Shown here: positions 16,801 to 25,000 of the stretch, piece by piece
Numbering within the stretch: position 1 is the stretch's first letter
Layout of the letters: every line of letters begins with the position of its first letter
Source of the DNA: a virus
Virus record (IMG/VR): IMGVR_UViG_3300033273_000350
Span: 1 to 55,830 of that record
Direction: 5' to 3' (one strand)
Length of the DNA: 55,830 nucleotides
The notes under the pieces: generated by a model
Told to the model about the DNA's origin: nothing
The model's input: the letters and a program-made list of their open reading frames with translations, nothing else
Database searches by the model: none
Translations under genes and position numbers: made by a program

Positions 16801-19800
16801 TCAAAGATCCGTCAGCAACCTTGACATAATCACCATTGCTAAATCCATGACCAGCAACAGTAAGTGTTACAAGACCAGTTGCTGCGTTATATGGAGCATC
16901 TGTGACTGTGTGTGATGTGCTACCAACAGCAGTAATTTCAATGGACTTACCAGCCATTGGATCAGTGCCAGGACGTGGATATGTGTGCTGAGTAGCATTT
17001 CCATCCTGATCACAAGTGAAGGTGAAGGAGTTATCTTCCAGAACAACATGGCGTCCAACACCCAATCCATGCTGACCAACTGTGACAGTCATATCACCAG
17101 TTGTTGAGTTATAATTTACTGCAGATGGTTGGAAATACTTATTGGCAGCAGAAACACCAGCATTGACGGTGATTGTAGTTGCTGTCTTGCTGGTGATCTT
17201 CATAGAACGACCAGCATATGGGTCGATACCAGGACGTGGATATGTCTTAACCGAATCACGATTATCCATGTCGCAAGTGAACGACAAGGAATTGTCAGCA
17301 ATAACAATACCCTCACCAACCGATAGCGTATGAGTGCCAATCGTTAGTTCTAATGCTCCAGTAGCGGGGTTGTATGTTGCATCAGTTGGTGTAAACTGTA
17401 CGTTAGGACCAGAAGCACCAACATTAACAGTAACTGTATTTGTTGTTGTTCCAGTAATTTGAAGAGCATTACCATATGCTGCTTGACCAGGAGCTGGCAA
17501 TGCATGTTCAGTCTTGTTACCATCCATGGTACAAGTGAACACAAATGATTCTGGTTGTAAACGAATAGAATTGGATGTTGTTAATCCATGACTATTCATT
17601 GTTAATACAAAATCTCCAGTTGCTGGATCATAAGTAGCATCAGATGGAGTGAAGATACCAGCAGGTGTAGAAGCAGAAGAATCTGTTAGAATATTCCAAT
17701 CTTCAAATTTAGGAATTGATGAAGTAGTTGTAATTGGACTATAAATGATCTTAGTTCCATTTGCCAGAGCAGATACAAATGTGTGCGCTACACCAGCAGC
17801 AGTTCCAGCATTTCCAACATTACAACTAATTGTGGTTGTTGCTCCAAGGTTGACTACATCAATAATTGCATAACTCTTTCCAAAATTTGAATCAAAGCGA
17901 TCTGGACTTGCGTGGTCTCCGCCACCATTAGAAGAACAGTTAAATGTAATTGCTCCTTCAGCAAAAGCAATTCTGTCATTTGAACTTTGTGTTAGACCTT
18001 GTGGAAGTGTTCCTGGTGTTGGAATAGTAATCTCGACTACTCCAGTAGTTGAATTGTATGTTGCTGTGCTTGGAGTAACTTGTAAAACGTTTCCATCAGT
18101 CCAATTACGCATAGCAGCAGCTGCGTAATATTCTGCTCTCTGGAAAGCATATCTAGTAGCACCCAACTCAGCTGGAGGTACACCAACTAACGACGTACCA
18201 CTGTAATAACTTTCTGCGGCGGTTACAATACCAGAGTTGCCACCCAATGAAAGGTCCCTAATCAAACCACCAATGATATAGTTAATATCTCTACGACACT
18301 TTCTCTCATCAACGTTGCTGAGTCCAAGACCAGGATATGCTGCAATAGCATCTAGGTATGCTTGATCAGCAATGAGATCTCTGTTGCGAGCAATTAGATA
18401 TGCTGCATCGAGATATGTTCCTGATGTGTTGTTAGCAACAACATCAATATAAAGATATGCAAGAGTATCGATAGCAGATCTTACATCATCACAAGCAACG
18501 CCAGTTACTGGATCTGGAGCAGTAGAAGTGATTACACTGTCATCGAAATATCTTGCAACCGAAGAATACTCGGGAGCATAAACTGAATCACTTGGAGTTC
18601 TGTTGCCAGTTCTCCAATTACACATTGCAAAGATTGCTAGTTCTCTAGCATATTCAATTGCACGTACAGTCTGGATGATTTCATTGTCTACATAATCAAT
18701 TTTTGCACCAACAATATATTTCTTACCAGCTTCAATAATATTATGATTGGTTCCAAATTCCAAGTCTCTTACTAGAGCATTCAGGAAGTGTACAATATCC
18801 TGACGGCATTGCTCGTCATCTACTGGGATGCTAAAACTTGGATAAATCTTTTGACCATTTGCACAAGAAATCAGTAGATCTGCCAGTTTTACGGTATCAT
18901 CTTCACTGACTCCAGCAGCAGTTGCTGTAGTAACTGTAGCAACGCCAGTAACCGCATTATCCCAAGTAAATCCAGTAATATTGACTGTAGATCCACCAAA
19001 GGTTACTGTTCCTCCACTTACATAAGTATGTGGATATGCACTCAATCCAAGGTAGATGTCAAAAGAATTTCCAGATACGTTGTATACAGAATAATATTCT
19101 TTTGCAAACTCTGCATTAATTTTTCCTACAACTTCATCTGCAATAAAGTCTCTGTTGTTACGAATGAAGGTGACAGCATCTTGGTATCTTCTGTCTACAG
19201 GGGTTGCAAGAGGGAACTTACTTGGAGAGTTTCTAAGAGATAAAGTGATGCTCTTAGAGTATGATTTTACCTTTGCAAACTGTCCTGGGTCAAAATTACC
19301 AGTTGTGATTGATGGAGCTTTCTTTGGAATTACAAATCTTCTAGCACGACCATCAGCGTCCTCTAATACTTTGTAAATTCTTTGTTTTCCATTCAAGAAA
19401 CTTAAATCTGGATTTAAAGTTGGTAAACCAGAAAGTTCAATTTCTTGACCTTCTTTAAATTCATGAGTATTACTAGCACCAGCAAGTGGGTTTGTATAGA
19501 ATACAATACCACCAAGATCTTCTGAGTTGCCAAACTGCTCATTTTGGAAACCACCAGTAGCAATACTTGCGTCTCCCTGTAAAGAGAAATCAATTTTAGT
19601 AATTGGAAGTTCTGTTGTTACATCATAGTCAACTGAAACGACTTCACCTTCTGCTCTAATAGATGTTGAAGATGTTGAATTAAAACCTGCGGTTGTTGCA
19701 CTAGCAGCGTATACATCAACACCACCAGTAAATGCCTCAAGACTATTAAATGTTGGTGCTCCTAGCAAACCACCAATTCTAACATCCCAATATGCAGGTG

Positions 19801-21550
19801 CTTGTTCAGTAAAAATACCAGTGACTTCATAGAAACCAGCGGTAAAAATATCATCATTTAGATCATCAAGATAAACGAGTGATCCTGCAGGAATTAATGT
19901 AGTTGGATCTGTTGTAAATCTAATTAAATTTTCACCTGCTGCTTGTGTAGCAGTAAGTCCACTTATTTGTGCTCCTTGTGCAGCACTAGTATAATATGTA
20001 AATCCTTCTGAGTTTGAGAAACCACCACTAACAATCTCTACATCAACAGAACCTGTTAAGAATGCAGATGGTCCAGTAATTTGATCAAATGATACAGCAA
20101 TAATTTTAGTTCTAGCACCTAAAATATCGGAAATAGCATCAAGACCAGGAACAAGTTGATTACCACCAGTGTTAGAGTCAAACGTTAATCTGAATCTATC
20201 TGGTCCAATGATTTTATGACCAATTGGGAAGTCAACTCCAAAGTCCCCATTAACTTCATTGTCAATGATTACTCTTTGCTTATCGTCGAACACCATGGCA
20301 TATCGCCATGTTGCAGTACCTTGACCAGTAACAGGGTCAACTTGGTCACGATATGTTACTCCAGTAACATAGTTTTTATCACCGAATTTAAAGATGTCCT
20401 TTCCTGGGTTTTGAGGACGAATAATTACAAGACGGAGGTTATCACCAACAACTGAACAATCTGGTGGCAGAGAGATTGGGTTATCTTCTACATAATCTCC
20501 ACCAGCAACAATAATTGTTTCTTTTACTCCAGGTGTACTCCAAGCAATTTGTGCTGCTCTTTTAATTGTCTGTACAGGAGCAACAGCAGAACGACCATCG
20601 TTTAAGTTAGAACCAATCTGCTCAGAAACATAGATACGTCCACCAACGTCATTTGTCGCTAGATTGAGGACATATTCAGTAGTAGCAATCTTATCGGATC
20701 TATCACCAAGCAAAGGAGTAATAGAACGTGGATATGCACCTGCATTGCCAGTCTGATTGTATTGGAATCCTTCTGGATCATTAACTCTATATCCAATGTG
20801 CTTTAACTGCACACCAGGATCGACAGGTGCGTCTAGAGCATTTCCACTTACAACAATGCCATCTGTATGTGTGGGGAAAGTACCACCAGTTTTACCGTCG
20901 TTTAAAATCTGGTATACATTTGCATCAGCGTATACAAATTCGTCTTTATTGACAATATCATTTGGAGTAAATAGAACTCCAGTATTGTTCGCAAAAGTTT
21001 TTAAGTTAGGAGCTCTTAGCTCCAAGTCAGGAGTAACAAAGTTATCAATATCGAGGTTTAAAACTCTCGCTGTATCTGAAATGATAGACGTTGAGGTTCT
21101 AATGGCACCATTAATGTCAAGTTCATATTCAACTGTATCTAGAGTAGCGGTTGCTGAAGCACCTGCACCGCCACCACCAGAAAATGTAACGTTAGGAGCA
21201 GTAGTATATCCACTACCTGGATCATTAACAGCAACGTTTGAAACTTGACCATTAATGCCAACAAACGCTGTTGCTAGTGCTTGTGTACCACCAGCTGGTG
21301 GTGGATCAATATTAACGGTTGGAATTGATGTATAACCAGAACCACCAGTAACAACACTAATAGTATCTACTCGCTGACCTGTTCTGTTGATGCCAATTCG
21401 TGGCAATCCACTCAGGGAATCTAGTTCTGCTCGGAAAACTTCTCGTTCATCCGAACCAGTACCGATCCTGATTGTAGCTTCATTATCACCGATAAGTTTA
21501 GGGTTTACGCCTCTAATCTTTTCTTTATCGGAATTAATATGAAAACTCAT
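10829..21550 (-). CDS. Giant tail fibre protein (3573 aa) with split beta-helix domain
   Basis: A 3573-residue fibre, among the largest genes here. Order: an attachment segment MSFHINSDKEKIRGVNPKLI; two GSGYTxxPxVxI repeats (about 65-125); the first half of a right-handed beta-helix (about 305-420, with GRIYVSEQIGSNLNDGRS and LPPDCSVVGDNLRLVIIRP). Next come two helical modules with CRRDINYIIGGLIRDL-type signatures (about 790-1155), then about seven 65-70-residue repeats with FTCxxD (about 1155-1705). The second half of the beta-helix follows (about 1795-1925, QNASVISSAGGSGAEIDGDK and GYASITNSATNFGVYALRA). The C-terminal shaft has the DSKLPTQKAVRDFITNN motif and a tail ending GTSWTIY. No late box is seen in the 45-base upstream gap; a Shine-Dalgarno GGAG is present. 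Probable host-receptor fibre. Confidence 0.82.
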   Translation of the reverse strand: MSFHINSDKEKIRGVNPKLIGDNEATIRIGTGSDEREVFRAELDSLSGLPRIGINRTGQRVDTISVVTGGSGYTSIPTVNIDPPPAGGTQALATAFVGINGQVSNVAVNDPGSGYTTAPNVTFSGGGGAGASATATLDTVEYELDINGAIRTSTSIISDTARVLNLDIDNFVTPDLELRAPNLKTFANNTGVLFTPNDIVNKDEFVYADANVYQILNDGKTGGTFPTHTDGIVVSGNALDAPVDPGVQLKHIGYRVNDPEGFQYNQTGNAGAYPRSITPLLGDRSDKIATTEYVLNLATNDVGGRIYVSEQIGSNLNDGRSAVAPVQTIKRAAQIAWSTPGVKETIIVAGGDYVEDNPISLPPDCSVVGDNLRLVIIRPQNPGKDIFKFGDKNYVTGVTYRDQVDPVTGQGTATWRYAMVFDDKQRVIIDNEVNGDFGVDFPIGHKIIGPDRFRLTFDSNTGGNQLVPGLDAISDILGARTKIIAVSFDQITGPSAFLTGSVDVEIVSGGFSNSEGFTYYTSAAQGAQISGLTATQAAGENLIRFTTDPTTLIPAGSLVYLDDLNDDIFTAGFYEVTGIFTEQAPAYWDVRIGGLLGAPTFNSLEAFTGGVDVYAASATTAGFNSTSSTSIRAEGEVVSVDYDVTTELPITKIDFSLQGDASIATGGFQNEQFGNSEDLGGIVFYTNPLAGASNTHEFKEGQEIELSGLPTLNPDLSFLNGKQRIYKVLEDADGRARRFVIPKKAPSITTGNFDPGQFAKVKSYSKSITLSLRNSPSKFPLATPVDRRYQDAVTFIRNNRDFIADEVVGKINAEFAKEYYSVYNVSGNSFDIYLGLSAYPHTYVSGGTVTFGGSTVNITGFTWDNAVTGVATVTTATAAGVSEDDTVKLADLLISCANGQKIYPSFSIPVDDEQCRQDIVHFLNALVRDLEFGTNHNIIEAGKKYIVGAKIDYVDNEIIQTVRAIEYARELAIFAMCNWRTGNRTPSDSVYAPEYSSVARYFDDSVITSTAPDPVTGVACDDVRSAIDTLAYLYIDVVANNTSGTYLDAAYLIARNRDLIADQAYLDAIAAYPGLGLSNVDERKCRRDINYIIGGLIRDLSLGGNSGIVTAAESYYSGTSLVGVPPAELGATRYAFQRAEYYAAAAMRNWTDGNVLQVTPSTATYNSTTGVVEITIPTPGTLPQGLTQSSNDRIAFAEGAITFNCSSNGGGDHASPDRFDSNFGKSYAIIDVVNLGATTTISCNVGNAGTAAGVAHTFVSALANGTKIIYSPITTTSSIPKFEDWNILTDSSASTPAGIFTPSDATYDPATGDFVLTMNSHGLTTSNSIRLQPESFVFTCTMDGNKTEHALPAPGQAAYGNALQITGTTTNTVTVNVGASGPNVQFTPTDATYNPATGALELTIGTHTLSVGEGIVIADNSLSFTCDMDNRDSVKTYPRPGIDPYAGRSMKITSKTATTITVNAGVSAANKYFQPSAVNYNSTTGDMTVTVGQHGLGVGRHVVLEDNSFTFTCDQDGNATQHTYPRPGTDPMAGKSIEITAVGSTSHTVTDAPYNAATGLVTLTVAGHGFSNGDYVKVADGSLTYTCVLDGNTVQKSYPRAGYDYPSGRWLEISNVTTNTFDINIGPSSYTGTHTFVSASANGLERQDGTFTINVGGAGTAAGSVHTFVSATAQAIKHEPQSTHYFEGATNNAVSHSPQSVHTFVRTSADSVTAYSSSTPALACANVESTINTEMALLDGILEYAENPSSGTAIVPGSTTQTFGTLYDTVQIITYPDSYIYDTQGTRMAVRADYDDYPIIEASPYTQNASVISSAGGSGAEIDGDKVKQPNCPFPGLEDDGSASFPNQGKSMVAAAFTIVSQGGTGYRIKNDGYVQLVSVFCIFCQDGVLAESGGYASITNSATNFGVYALRANGFRRDAYSFDQATIQSISQTAAGRTTMILTGLGRAPLEHYIAKIPGYSTQASNIEFFIDDVSAVSVAAPFTATITLANGDGNDPLVLVRDSDGATISGLTALQQELTPAGSANSTIAFHRPSIVNSSSHTWEYAGAGISYNALPENGGTKIEAYEQVDGPNQNYGRVYVSGTDELGDFKVGTFARIENRTGAITFTGTVTISEVEFLKLKGGTVVVTGFSADNTLGGANTSDSKLPTQKAVRDFITNNLGAYINKPYSTNAVPRSLVELTDSGKISLDQIPALRPFSVYTVADQAGRLALEGALAGDIAIQQDTQASFILNNDNDSLFLGFPVDPTLTFSNNGVGGVYTGTPTGGRIQATEYRQGVVYQLNITNGGSGYTTAPTVTIASPGGTGVLATAVCTIAGGEVVTLTITENAGYYGGYGYTSAPTVTIAAPPGSGTQATADAFIESRLYGDIINNIKIEDTDSIDDNSVPANVININRAVNTSAFDNANWVSLSAQAVNIGDLTATAGNVISSTLLGTGSANSFTFLRGDTRYAPAVQTVKGAERRYFAPIVANAVGGSSQLIFNEADIIDDAVVGHDVSESVTGIPAGTTINGIASTGGLTTIALNNPITSGVTITAGTFIEFFRNPSPVKIDSLQTKSDFVAEILIANAGTGYTPGDYKNIELTGANVGNGIGLEANIVVDSNGSIESVTITNAGSNFQKYESASLNGDFTITIPTEIGPGSNAVLEAKTTTSTRSHGFIGLDVDRVTDATISADPFGTAGVARFNKVQFEIGSNGSVTLKDQSNTIASGLDADLLDGAQGSVYLDGQNFYQDSIGPLQMQKKVDYDFNVLGSSGETDKVNTNDQNPNSNGAPFEFTNGLTMRTVFDTADGLSTAYPQVVSGIQNANKHLVMSIRTAGDTSTVNGGGVRQLAFGNDDNIYLRGSGAVLNQFGNWAKVWTSENDGPGNAVSGLGPNADLLDTKQGTWYQQPWNLNINDPKTNDPQQLWETYLPRFLDTTKFRNKIELKSYNGTDTSYRIFFRDVLDISATGIYRIGYPGGINLYDNTGAGNVGDFFVDNAIQHIDANDSAESYTILEGRLSSGGSFTNAVFLGTANIQRRFDAYALNEDNNMYTPAEIGNNAGNGFVRLGRRNNIASTPYIHFNSSAAPALDNNNAPTFNSAIVASGGDATEGSGSINVIVVDENEFTVNSSIIWNAGNVNFNSTNVASTASLKSAVMRDTNGDFAAGTITADLTGAASDNVLKTGDTMTGALLITNVAEADQALSVSGRSDFLASVTVEDDLTVNAGTLYVDSTNAKTTVGSTTSGPSIFNVYSDDGSGTYVANNALAVQTSQYKFTVWNAANGGESGMVLRHGTTAGDPAEWGISAERGSANVGDLIFRTKTGISSNAERLRISNSGDTYPGATETQHLGTVSKRWATIFGAVIDAKDSVKISDGSGNNGAEVQFLGAGSGAGGGRSWRFGNALNSGADVFEISASDSLGGVDWRTALATPQAPVLAFNGSTNATAINTTAFSGVDNTDPSNPVNRDYILNVQGDVNINGQLFQDNAEFVTSRWTEASNGNDIYRLSAVGINKADPAYTLDVDGDFNVTGALYVNGIVKWIDASGIINIAGTSINETLTTPQNSILYSYGQITINSGNVVTVGAGTSWTIY
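16430..18080 (-). repeat. Tandem protein-repeat array in the giant fibre (FTCxxD repeats)
   Basis: About seven degenerate tandem copies of a 65-70-residue unit: an ATYNPATGxxxLTI strand, a GxGxxVxxxD turn, SFTCDMDG, YPRPGxDPxxGxxxxI, then a VNxG strand. Each full copy has one conserved Cys followed by an acidic residue. Later copies decay into short HTFVSA units. It is the most repetitive stretch of the gene and sits inside the insertion that splits the beta-helix. Confidence 0.75.
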
Positions 21551-21595
21551 GGTGCTACCTAGCTCCGCCGTTAAAATCCTCTGTTATATTTAGCA

Positions 21596-22096
21596 TCAAG
21601 ACCAAGCAATACTAATTACTTCAGTAGATACAGCCCATTTAATAAGTTGTGTAGTTCCTGTTCTAATAGTAGAATAACTAAATCTGTTAGTAGCAGTGAA
21701 TGTGTCAATGGTCCAAGATTCTCCTGTTGGAACATCATGTTTGATGATTGTTAGCATACTGGAAAGAACTGTTGTTAGTCCAGAAGAATTGCAATTTACT
21801 GCACTCTCAATTTTTCCTGAGTAAACAGTTCCATTTGGATTTACACCAATGAAATGACCAGTAATAAAATTCATTGTACCACTGGTCAAAGGAATAGTGG
21901 TTCCAACATCATCAATCGCTAAAGTAGCAGTATTACTACCCCTTAAAATATAATTAATTTTATTGCTATCACTAAAGAATCTATTTTTTAATTCAATGGT
22001 GTTTAAATCTTTAGCATTTCTAGATTCATCTACAACAACTGTTTCATCAACAGAAAATCCGCCTAATGAATCAAATTCTTTTAAATTACTTGCCAT
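21596..22096 (-). CDS. Small virion-associated protein of unknown function
   Basis: A 166-residue, beta-rich protein starting MASNLKEFDSLGGFSVDETV, with Asn, Thr and Ser prominent and few charges after residue 60. It contains a single Cys (VNCNSSGLTT) and ends WAVSTEVISIAWS. No named family recognised. Its place between two giant fibre genes, with a one-base gap to the upstream gene, points to a small structural or fibre-associated protein expressed in the same late transcript (inference). Confidence 0.65.
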   Translation of the reverse strand: MASNLKEFDSLGGFSVDETVVVDESRNAKDLNTIELKNRFFSDSNKINYILRGSNTATLAIDDVGTTIPLTSGTMNFITGHFIGVNPNGTVYSGKIESAVNCNSSGLTTVLSSMLTIIKHDVPTGESWTIDTFTATNRFSYSTIRTGTTQLIKWAVSTEVISIAWS

Positions 22097-22097
22097 T

Positions 22098-25000
22098 TTA
22101 CTTAATAGTTTGTGTTACTAGGGTGAACGAAACCACGTCTCCATTAGAATGATCATCGGAAAGAGTTAAACTAATTCTAGTTTCATTTAATGCAGTAATA
22201 TCAAAACTTGCAGTAAATCCATCCGCAGAAGTATTTAACGATCCAATCTCTGTGAAGTAAATATCGGTGCCATCATCAATGACAGAATACTTTGCCATAG
22301 ATTTTTTACCACTACTCGACTTACAAACAACAGTAACATCACAACCTTTAGCAGATGCAATACTATAGAGAATTGTAGAAGAATTATTAGTAGATCCTTT
22401 GGTTAAATCAAAAGTTTTTGTAGCAACAGCGTAATCTGCTAGTTCAAAATCTTTTAGGTCACCATCAAAAATTTTAACTCCACTGAAATTTCCTGTACCA
22501 AATCCAGTGTTAAGGTATACATCACCTTGATCATCAAGTCTTAATACTGGATCTACATTCAGTCCACTTGAAAGTCCTAAATCAAGATATTGTTTTGTTG
22601 TGCTAATAAAAGTTGAAGTTGCACTAGTATTATCAATAGTCGTAGCAGAACTATCTAAAGTTAAAATATCCGTATTCAGTGCTAAAGAATTACCGCCACT
22701 AGTTGTGATTGTATCAATGTTTGTAAAGTCAAGTTCAGTCGAAGAAAGTTGAATTGTATTTACATTATCATTATAGAAGTATAAAATATTTTCATTTGCT
22801 GCTGGTGCAGTCTCTGGGATAATATATGTGTTTCCATCAACGTCTCTAACTCCACCAAGAGAAGACCAGTTAGATCCACTATATCCTTCAAACTGTGATA
22901 TCGTTGTATTGTATCTAATCGATCCCTGAGAAGCAGAACCTCTTTGATTTGTATTACCAACAGGAATTACAAGCGAAGTCGGAGCATCAATACTTACTTT
23001 CTTACCAGCGTTTGGAGTTAATACTAAATCCTGAACTAGAGTAGAAATTACATTGTCTAGAATTTTTGTTTCTGCGCTAACAATTAAAGGACAATCTTTA
23101 TTTGGTCCTACTCGCAATTCTTCTACTTCTGTAAACTCAATTGGAGATACTGCAAGAGAATACCAAGTTAATTGTGCAGTTCCGTTATTTAAAACTCCAG
23201 AAGTATGTGTTGGTTCACTTCCTGATGTTGCTGTTGTTCCAGCACCAGTGACTTCATATAAGTTGTTTCTGTACTTTAAGTATTGACCAATAGAAACAGG
23301 AGTATTTGCTGCCCATTCAGTAAAAGATGGAATGCCAAGTCTTCCAGAAGATATTTTCTTTACAGACCTAAAATCCAAATAATTAGGCGTAACTCTGAGC
23401 GTATTGTTGTTATCATTATAGAACCATAATGTATTGTCATTTGCGCCTGGGGATAATTCTGCTAAAATGTAAGTATTTCCATCAATGTCTCTAACACCAC
23501 CCAGAGAAGACCATGATGTTGTAGAAGCATTGTATCCTTCATATTGACCATTTGTTGTATTGAATCTAATAGATCCATTTACTGCATTTGATGGTCTTTC
23601 TAGTGTAGTACCAGTTGGAAGATCTAAAGATGTTACACTATTAACCTTAAGACTTCTTCCAGCAGCAGGTGTAAAAGTAATATCATTAGGACCAGATGTT
23701 GCAATAACCGATCCTGTTATTGTCAGAACATCGCTTACACTGAGAGAATTGGTTGTCTTTAAAATTCCAGCTGTAGTAATGTTTCCATTGGATTCCGCAA
23801 TTGTAATCGTAGAACCAATATTTAAATCTCCACTGAGACTTACTGGAGCAACAATTGAAAGCGCACTAGACGTGATATTAGTTACAGTTAATGTGTTTAC
23901 TGTAGCAGTGTCTGTGCTTACATCTCCACTAACAACAATATCAGAAAGTGAAGCATTAGTTCCAGTAAAAGATACTGCACTAATATCTCCCGTCAGAATA
24001 TTGTTGCGAATAATATTTTGTTGTGTAGTAGATGATACTAATAATTCAAATCCAGATCCAAAAACTTTTGGATTATTGGGATCAATCGTTATTACAGCTT
24101 CATTACCATCCGATCCTCCCATGTCTACATGGTTTGGGCAGTAGTAAAAAAGTGGTGGTGTGGAAGCACTAATTGAAATTTCTACGTAGTTTTGAGATCT
24201 AACAACTCCGTCTGTATAAGGAACACCAGTAAAATTGACATCAGTTGCTCCAGGTGCAATAGGAAACTCAGTTAGTGTAATGGTAGTAGCATCAACAACT
24301 ACATCAACATAAGTGTTTGGTGGAAGAAGACCAACACCAGAAGATACTACAACTTCCATTCCTGCTACAATACCAGTAGTAGAAGCAACTGTAATGTTTT
24401 TACTGGTTAGTGAAAATACGGTACTTACATTTTCTACCAACGTTGGAGAGAACGGACCATCTCTAAATTGAGAGAAAGTAAAATCGTGTCCAGAATTTGA
24501 AGAATTGGAAACATTAAATCTATACTTATTTCCAACATACAAATTTAAATCTGGTGTGATGGAAAATCCACTTCCTGTATTGATAAAATATCTGTATCCT
24601 TGGGCACTTCCAGTATTAATTGTTGCTGTTGTAGAACTTCCTACTTTAATAATAGTGTCTCCTTGAGCAAATCCCAATCCAATATATTCGCATGTAATTG
24701 AAGTAATCAATCCACCAGATTCAATTACTTCAAAAATTTCAGATTGTTGATTTGTTGATACTGTAGTTAACGTTAACTCAACGTCATCTGTTGGTGAAGA
24801 TCCACCAACCAAATTTCCTGGGATAGTTACAGTTTCATTTGCTACGTAATCAACACCACCATTAGTAATAGTGACAGTTCCTACAGATCCTCCTAATACT
24901 CTTTCAACAGAGACAACTAATCCACTCCCAGAACCACCAACTGGTGAAAGATTTGAATATGTATTTCCTTCTTCTGATTGCAATGGAGTTGAACCAGAAA

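Noticed and set aside
16430-18080. Repeats that could suggest a CRISPR array
   Set aside because: The repeats are coding, degenerate, about 200 bases long and in frame, with no short identical repeat-spacer order.
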